64,000 nucleotides of DNA from JAWKTM01 sp041399085 (GTDB lineage: Bacteria; Planctomycetota; Planctomycetia; Pirellulales; Pirellulaceae), in contig JAWKTM010000017.1 of the NCBI GenBank assembly GCA_041399085.1, positions 62,001-126,000 on the forward strand, read 5' to 3'. Positions 58,922 to 64,000 of this stretch are shown here, one piece after another. The notes under the pieces are model-generated. The model was not told where the DNA came from, searched no databases, and worked only from the letters and a program-made list of their open reading frames with translations. The position numbers and the translations under genes were made by a program. How positions within the stretch are numbered: position 1 is the stretch's first letter; each line of letters starts with the position of its first letter.

Positions 58922-60057
58922 CCAAGATTGTGCAGCCCGGCGCCTGTATCGGTGTGTTAGGCAGTGGACAACTGGGACGCATGTTCGCCATTGCAGCCCG
59001 GCAAATGGGATATCGGGTCCATGTATTGTCGCCGGATGATGATACACCCACGGGCCAAGTTGCCGATGTGGAGATTAAGGCATCTTATCGTGATTTAGAT
59101 GCGGTAGCCGCCTTCGCCCGGCAAGTCGAGGTGGTAACGTTCGAGTTTGAAAACGTACCCGATGAAACCGCGGCGGCGGCCGGTCGTTTCGCGCCGGTTC
59201 GTCCCGCCGGCCAAGTCTTACATACCACTCAGAATCGGTTGCGGGAAAAGACGTTTCTCAAGAACGCGGGACTTCCCGTCACCCGTTTCGCACCGGTTCG
59301 TTCGCTCGACGATATCGACGCGGCCGTGGCGTCCGTCGGACTGCCGGGCGTGCTGAAGTCCGCGTCGTGGGGTTACGACGGAAAAGGCCAGCGGCGCGTG
59401 GCGACTCGCGACGATGTCCAAACAGCCTGGGAGTCACTCGGGGCGAACGAAACCATCCTGGAAGCGCTCGTCAATTTTTCGGCCGAGGTTTCCGTTGTCG
59501 CGGCGCGCGACGCGCGAGGCGAGATCGCCTGTTTCGATCCGTTTGTCAACGTTCATACTAACCATATCTTGGATATCACAAGTTCGCCGGGCGGCCTGCC
59601 GCCACAAGTTGAGTCCCGCGCGATTGAGATCGCCCGCATTGTGATGTCGCAATTGAAAGTCGTGGGAGTCTTATGTGTCGAAATGTTTCTCACCGTGGAC
59701 GGCGAACTATTAGTCAATGAGTTGGCTCCGCGACCACATAATTCGGGCCATCTTACAATCGACGCTCACATAAGCAGCCAATTCGAACAACAGGTCCGCG
59801 CTGTATGTGGGCTGCCGCTTGGCAGCACGAGTCAACTGCGTCCCGCCGCCATGGCCAATCTACTGGGAGACCTATGGTCGGCCGGTCCGCCGCAATGGGA
59901 CCGCGCCTGTGCGTTGCCAGAGGTGAAGCTGCACCTGTATGGCAAACGCCAACCGCTGCCTGGACGAAAGATGGGCCATCTCACGGCGCTCGCCGACTCG
60001 ACCGAAGCCGCCATCGCCTTGGCCGTCGAAGCCCGACGGCAATTGACCGCGAGTTAG
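58918..60057 (+). CDS. purK: 5-(carboxyamino)imidazole ribonucleotide synthase
   Basis: A 379-aa ATP-grasp enzyme that carboxylates AIR to N5-CAIR, the step just before PurE. The N-terminus I-G-V-L-G-S-G-Q-L-G-R-M is standard. V-T-F-E-F-E-N-V-P, K-S-A-S-W-G-Y-D-G-K-G-Q near residue 145, and N-E-L-A-P-R-P-H-N-S-G-H-L-T near residue 270 form the ATP and substrate site. Length matches the family (about 355-380 aa). The start codon overlaps the purE stop, so PurE and PurK are translationally coupled. Confidence 0.96.
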   Translation: MTKIVQPGACIGVLGSGQLGRMFAIAARQMGYRVHVLSPDDDTPTGQVADVEIKASYRDLDAVAAFARQVEVVTFEFENVPDETAAAAGRFAPVRPAGQVLHTTQNRLREKTFLKNAGLPVTRFAPVRSLDDIDAAVASVGLPGVLKSASWGYDGKGQRRVATRDDVQTAWESLGANETILEALVNFSAEVSVVAARDARGEIACFDPFVNVHTNHILDITSSPGGLPPQVESRAIEIARIVMSQLKVVGVLCVEMFLTVDGELLVNELAPRPHNSGHLTIDAHISSQFEQQVRAVCGLPLGSTSQLRPAAMANLLGDLWSAGPPQWDRACALPEVKLHLYGKRQPLPGRKMGHLTALADSTEAAIALAVEARRQLTAS

Positions 60058-60213
60058 ACCGGCTGGACCCACGAGCAACTCTCGCGGAAGTCGAATTGGC
60101 CTCAGGCGGGCGAGATTTGTTGTTGCGTCGCGAGTCGGTGTTTAGCATGAAGGTCATTGACTTTCCCGCTGTTCACCGCCCCCACCACATCATCCATGCT
60201 TGCCGAGCCTCCC

Positions 60214-62490
60214 ATGCCGAACGGCTGCTGTCGCCGCATTTTCGTTGCGGCGAGCGTCTGGATGATCGGCGCGCTGGTCGTCGCAAACGGCTGCGGACGT
60301 GGTGCCAAGACTCCTCCCTCGTCCATTCAGCACGCTCGAACCGCTGCGACTTCGGAAGCGAAACCGAACTCGGATGGATCGGCCAGCAATGGTTCGCGGA
60401 ATGGTTCGCGGAATGATCCGTCGAGCGTTGATGCGGTGCCCGCCGATTTGTTCGCTGGTCTTCCGGCTACAGAAACGACGCCCAACGATGTTCAACGGGC
60501 CGAGCGTCTGGAGCGATTCGACGCGGCCCGATTGATCGATCACCCGGCGGGAATTGAACAACGATTGCGAATGACGGTGCGTTACCTCGCATCGGACGCC
60601 CTGGAAGGCCGCGGCGTCGGAACGCAGGGGATCGAACGAGCGGCCGAGTTCATCGGCGCCGAGTTTCATCGGTATGGTCTGAAGGCGGATCACTATGCGG
60701 GCTCTCCCTTTCAGCAGTTCGCTCGCCGTTCCATGCTGAAGGTGACCGATGCAAACACTTTGACTTTCCGTGATGCTCGGGCCGCGGACACTCAGCCGCC
60801 GCTGCGGCTGCGCGAAGATTTCACGCCGCTTTCGATTTCGGGTATTAGCGATCTCACACTACCATTGGTATTTGTGGGATATGGGATCACCGATCCGACG
60901 AGCGGATATGACGACTATGAGAATGTGGATGTCCGAGGCAAAGCTGTTCTGATCTTACGGAATGAACCCCAGCGATTTGATCCGGCAAGTCGATTTAACG
61001 GCGCGGAGGATTCCTCACACTCACAGTTGACACGCAAAGTGGCCAATGCCCAAAGTCATGGCGCCGCGGCTGTGCTGTTGTGTACCGATGCGGCCACGCT
61101 TCGTCGCCAAGCGGGCGAGCGCGGCAATGGAGCGCCGGCCGATGTTGCGCCGTTGGCATCCTATGACAGTCTCATGGCTTTCAATGTACCGGGGCGCGCG
61201 CCGGCCGAGCGAATCCCGGTCGCACATGTTCATCGGCGAGCGGTCGAAGCGTTAGTGCGGGCCGCGGCGGGCGAAGAACTCGCGGACTGGGAAACCGCGA
61301 TCGATTCGACTTTCGCACCCGTCAGCCGCGAACTCGGCGGCTGGCAAGTCGCCGGGCGGATCGAACTGGGGCGCGAGACTTCGTCGCTCAAGAACGTGGT
61401 GGCCACCATCGAAACCACGGGGCCGCTGGCCGAGCAGACGGTGATTGTGGGAGCCCACTACGACCATCTGGGATACGGAGGCGGTTGGGGGTCGTTGGCG
61501 CCGTGGACTCGCGATGTGCATAACGGAGCGGATGACAACGCTTCGGGAACCACGGTCATGATCGAAGTCGCGCGGCAGTTGGCACAGCGACGTGATCCAT
61601 TGAAACGCCGCGTGATGTTCATCGCTTTCACGGCCGAGGAAAGCGGCTTGATCGGCAGCGAATACTATGTGGATCATCCGCTATTCGCGTTGGATTCAAC
61701 CGTCGCCATGCTGAACTTGGACATGGTGGGTTATTTAAGAAATAGCCGCATGGAAGTTTATGGTACGGGAACGGCTGCCGAGTTTAATAGTTTGGTTGAC
61801 TCTTATGGCGCTAAGTATGGACTGAGGATTACGAAAGAACCGGACGGATATGGCCCCAGCGACCACGCTTCGTTTCATGGGCGCGGTGTGCCGGTGCTGC
61901 ATTTCTTTACGGGATTCCACGACCAATACCATCGTCCCAGCGACGATTCCGAGCGATTGAATATCGCGGGCATGCGCCGAATCACTCAAATGGTGACCGA
62001 CATGGTTGTCGACTTGGCCAATCGCTCGGAACCGCCGCGTCGCGTGGCCGATCCCTACGGTTCCTTGTTGGCGGAGTTCAGCGAACCGCCTCCGAGTCGG
62101 TCGCAACCAGGCGTTTCCGACCCGAACCGTTCGGCCACGGCTGCCGCATCACCTAACACTTCGCCCGATGTATCCTCGCCGAGTCCACAACTCTCGGATG
62201 TCAAAGAACCAGCCGCTGCCGATGTGGGATTGGGGATCAGCGGCGTGGCTCCGTCGGACTCCGCGACTTCGGAGTCGAGCGGCATGCGACTCACCCATGT
62301 GAAGCGTGGCGGTTGGGGAGCGCGGGCCGGATTGCGCATTGGCGACCAACTGCTCTCCGTGGCTGGTAAACCGATTCGCAGCATGACCGAGGTCGAACAG
62401 CTTTTCGCCGCCGCCTCGACCAGTTCGATTTCCGTTCGTTTTCGTCGCGGATCCGTCGAACTGGAAACGACTCTTTCCACTGGCAAGTAG
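60214..62490 (+). CDS. Exported M28 aminopeptidase-like metallopeptidase with PA and PDZ domains
   Basis: A 758-aa exported zinc peptidase. The N-terminus (M-P-N-G-C-C-R-R-I-F...) has a signal ending L-V-V-A-N-G-C, possibly a lipobox; an ATG six codons earlier (60196) is a second choice. A PA-like insert (about 200-340) carries Y-E-N-V-D-V-R-G-K-A-V-L-I-L. The M28 core has the zinc ligands H in G-A-H-Y-D-H-L-G, D in D-D-N-A-S-G, E-E in A-E-E-S-G-L-I-G-S, D in L-N-L-D-M-V-G and H in Q-Y-H-R-P-S-D. A Ser/Pro-rich linker then leads to a C-terminal PDZ domain (G-W-G-A-R-A-G-L-R-I-G-D-Q-L). It should act on extracytoplasmic peptides. It follows purK on the same strand by about 150 bp, but a shared role is unlikely. 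Confidence 0.9.
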   Translation: MPNGCCRRIFVAASVWMIGALVVANGCGRGAKTPPSSIQHARTAATSEAKPNSDGSASNGSRNGSRNDPSSVDAVPADLFAGLPATETTPNDVQRAERLERFDAARLIDHPAGIEQRLRMTVRYLASDALEGRGVGTQGIERAAEFIGAEFHRYGLKADHYAGSPFQQFARRSMLKVTDANTLTFRDARAADTQPPLRLREDFTPLSISGISDLTLPLVFVGYGITDPTSGYDDYENVDVRGKAVLILRNEPQRFDPASRFNGAEDSSHSQLTRKVANAQSHGAAAVLLCTDAATLRRQAGERGNGAPADVAPLASYDSLMAFNVPGRAPAERIPVAHVHRRAVEALVRAAAGEELADWETAIDSTFAPVSRELGGWQVAGRIELGRETSSLKNVVATIETTGPLAEQTVIVGAHYDHLGYGGGWGSLAPWTRDVHNGADDNASGTTVMIEVARQLAQRRDPLKRRVMFIAFTAEESGLIGSEYYVDHPLFALDSTVAMLNLDMVGYLRNSRMEVYGTGTAAEFNSLVDSYGAKYGLRITKEPDGYGPSDHASFHGRGVPVLHFFTGFHDQYHRPSDDSERLNIAGMRRITQMVTDMVVDLANRSEPPRRVADPYGSLLAEFSEPPPSRSQPGVSDPNRSATAAASPNTSPDVSSPSPQLSDVKEPAAADVGLGISGVAPSDSATSESSGMRLTHVKRGGWGARAGLRIGDQLLSVAGKPIRSMTEVEQLFAAASTSSISVRFRRGSVELETTLSTGK

Positions 62491-62533
62491 ATCACACTGG
62501 CGAGTCGCTTGCGATTCGCTTTGCATCACACGC

Positions 62534-64000
62534 TTACGTCCAGGACGTAAACAACTGGCGAAGCGCCGGCAGACCGACTGGCTTGACCATGTGATCGTCG
62601 AAGCCCGCCTGTAAGGCTTGCTGTCGGTCGGTGGCTTGGCCATAGCCGGTGAGGGCGATCAGTCTGGGTGGCGGCGTCAGCTTCATCTGTCGAATCCGCG
62701 AGGCCAGTTCGTAGCCGGTCATGCCCGGCATGGCATGTCCGAGATAATGACCTGGGGGTGGAATTGGGGCAGGATATCCAAGGCCGCGTGGCCGAGTCGG
62801 CCACGCGTACTTGTTGATTCAGCTTTTCCAGCAGGCGTTTGAGCAGATAGCTGGACGACCGATTGTCGTCGACGATTAACACGCGGAACGTGGCGATCGC
62901 ATCGGAATCCGAGTCATTCGGTTTCTCGGGCGCGGGCAAGGAGACGGGAGCGTCAATCAACGGCAACCGCACGGAGAACTCGCTGCCTCGATTAAGTCCC
63001 GCGCTATCGGCCGCAACCGTGCCGTCGTGCAAGTCGACCAGGGTCTTGACCAGCGTCAGGCCGATTCCCAATCCGCCTTGAGCGCGCGTGTGCGAGCTGT
63101 CCACTTGCGTGAAGATACCGAAAATCGTGGATAGCATCTCGCGGGGAATTCCGATTCCGTTGTCACGTACTCGGATACAAGCGACGCGTGCATCGCCCAC
63201 TGTTGCCGCCGCGGCTTCCAGTTCGATCCGACCGCCCGACGGCGTGTACTTGGCCGCATTGATCAACAGATTGCCGATCACCTGTGCCAGCCGCACGCGA
63301 TCGCCTTGCACGAATAACGGCTCCTCGGTCACGCGCACTTCCAGCGAGTGTCCCGCGGCTTCGATCACCGGGCGGCTAATGTCGAGCCCGGCGGAGATGG
63401 CTTCGCGCAGATTCAGCGGTTCGTGCTGAAGGTACAGTTTGCCTGTCGCAATCCGCGACACGTCCAGCAGATCGTCGATCAGTCGCTTGAGCTGCTCGCA
63501 CTGCCGCGTGATCATCGTGCTCAACTCGCGGACTTGCTCCGAATCGTTCGGCTCCATATTCAAGAGCTGGGCCGCCGCGGACAAAGGCGACAACGGGTTT
63601 CGCAGTTCGTGGGCCAGCGTCGCCAGAAACTCGTCCTTGCGACGGTCAGCGGCCTTCAGGTCTTGATAGAGTCGCGAGTTCTCAATCGCTACCGAGGCGA
63701 CTTGAGCCATCTGATTCAGAATCGCTTCATCGTCCCGCGTGAACTCACCCTCGTACCGATCCGACAATTGCAGAACGCCCAAGTTCTCTCCATCGGAATC
63801 GATCATCGGCGCGGCCAGCCAGCCGCGCATGGGCGGATGTTGGTCGGCATATTGGCCAAAGGCGCGCCAGGCGGGATGAGCTTCCAATTCGGCTTGGGTC
63901 AACCGCATCGAACGGGCTCGTTGGCAGACCAAGGCATAGATGCCCTGACCGTTCGGCTGAACATCGAAGTCGCGCCATTCGGCATACTTGTCGGACAGCG
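62534..64000 (-). pseudogene. Hybrid histidine kinase, receiver domain broken by two frameshifts, 5' end outside window
   Basis: The main frame runs in from the right edge with a GAF-like sensor domain (about the first 90 residues seen). The HisKA helix (F-L-A-T-L-A-H-E-L-R-N-P-L-S-P, phospho-His) and the HATPase (L-L-I-N-A-A-K-Y-T, D-N-G-I-G-I-P, G-G-L-G-I-G-L-T-L-V) follow and are intact. A receiver domain begins R-V-L-I-V-D-D-N-R near 62880. After D-S-A-T the frame shifts; the segment A-L-D-I-L-P-Q-F-H-P-Q-V-I-I-S-D reads in a second frame, and P-G-M-T-G-Y-E-L-A-S-R-I to the end (62534) in a third. Two single-base deletions within about 60 bp explain this. The kinase half may still be made; the receiver is not. 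True loss or assembly error cannot be told apart here. Confidence 0.85.

Overview
The window looks like a chromosomal segment of a planctomycete, most likely of the Pirellula/Blastopirellula type. The DNA is GC-rich. It carries marks typical of that phylum: a DUF1559 protein with a prepilin-type N-terminus and an H-x9-DG end, c-type cytochrome/LamG giants, sulfatases, VIT/vWFA proteins, secreted proteins with TlpA or PA14 parts, and many paralogues with signal peptides. The phylum call is inferred from protein families; no rRNA or tRNA gene was seen.

1-20.9 kb is mostly household and conserved genes. In order: a truncated prepilin peptidase; a CorA transporter; a three-gene RimK cassette (zinc protease, rimK, desuccinylase-like); a secreted trypsin-PDZ-PA14 protease; an M24 peptidase; cutA; a 637-aa secreted protein; an HD hydrolase with a GlmU-like acyltransferase; panB; the agmatine-to-putrescine pair aguA/aguB; bioD overlapping rsmD tail to tail by 121 bp; and a tandem pair of secreted cyclophilins.

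20.9-24.6 kb is a degenerate, repeat-rich stretch. It holds a multiply frameshifted rdgB pseudogene, a 42-bp tandem array, and two nested pairs of perfect inverted repeats around one 251-aa orphan gene.

24.6-37.2 kb holds a secreted orphan, mutL, an NtrC-type regulator with a divergent GAFTGA loop, pilT, an unpaired groES, a coiled-coil protein, a GDSL hydrolase, an SMP-30-like protein, a Ser/Thr kinase and accD. 37.4-44.5 kb is a plus-strand run: a Cys-rich protein, a DUF1559 protein, a BNR/sialidase-like protein with a CPCC motif, a cytochrome c-thioredoxin fusion, and a membrane-anchored prenyltransferase-fold protein.

44.5-54.4 kb is visibly more A/T-rich and looks acquired. It starts with a two-gene ATPase + HNH nuclease cassette of Septu (PtuAB) architecture, the best candidate for an anti-phage system here. 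A minus-strand cluster follows for sulfated-glycan breakdown: giant cytochrome/LamG/propeller protein, S1 sulfatase, GH32/43-like protein. 54.5-64 kb returns to core genes: a VIT/vWFA protein, a strong terminator, a second 42-bp (84-bp super-period) tandem array, a zinc-ribbon/PH-domain protein, purE-purK, an M28 peptidase with PDZ, and a hybrid histidine kinase whose receiver domain is broken by two frameshifts and whose 5' end lies outside the window.
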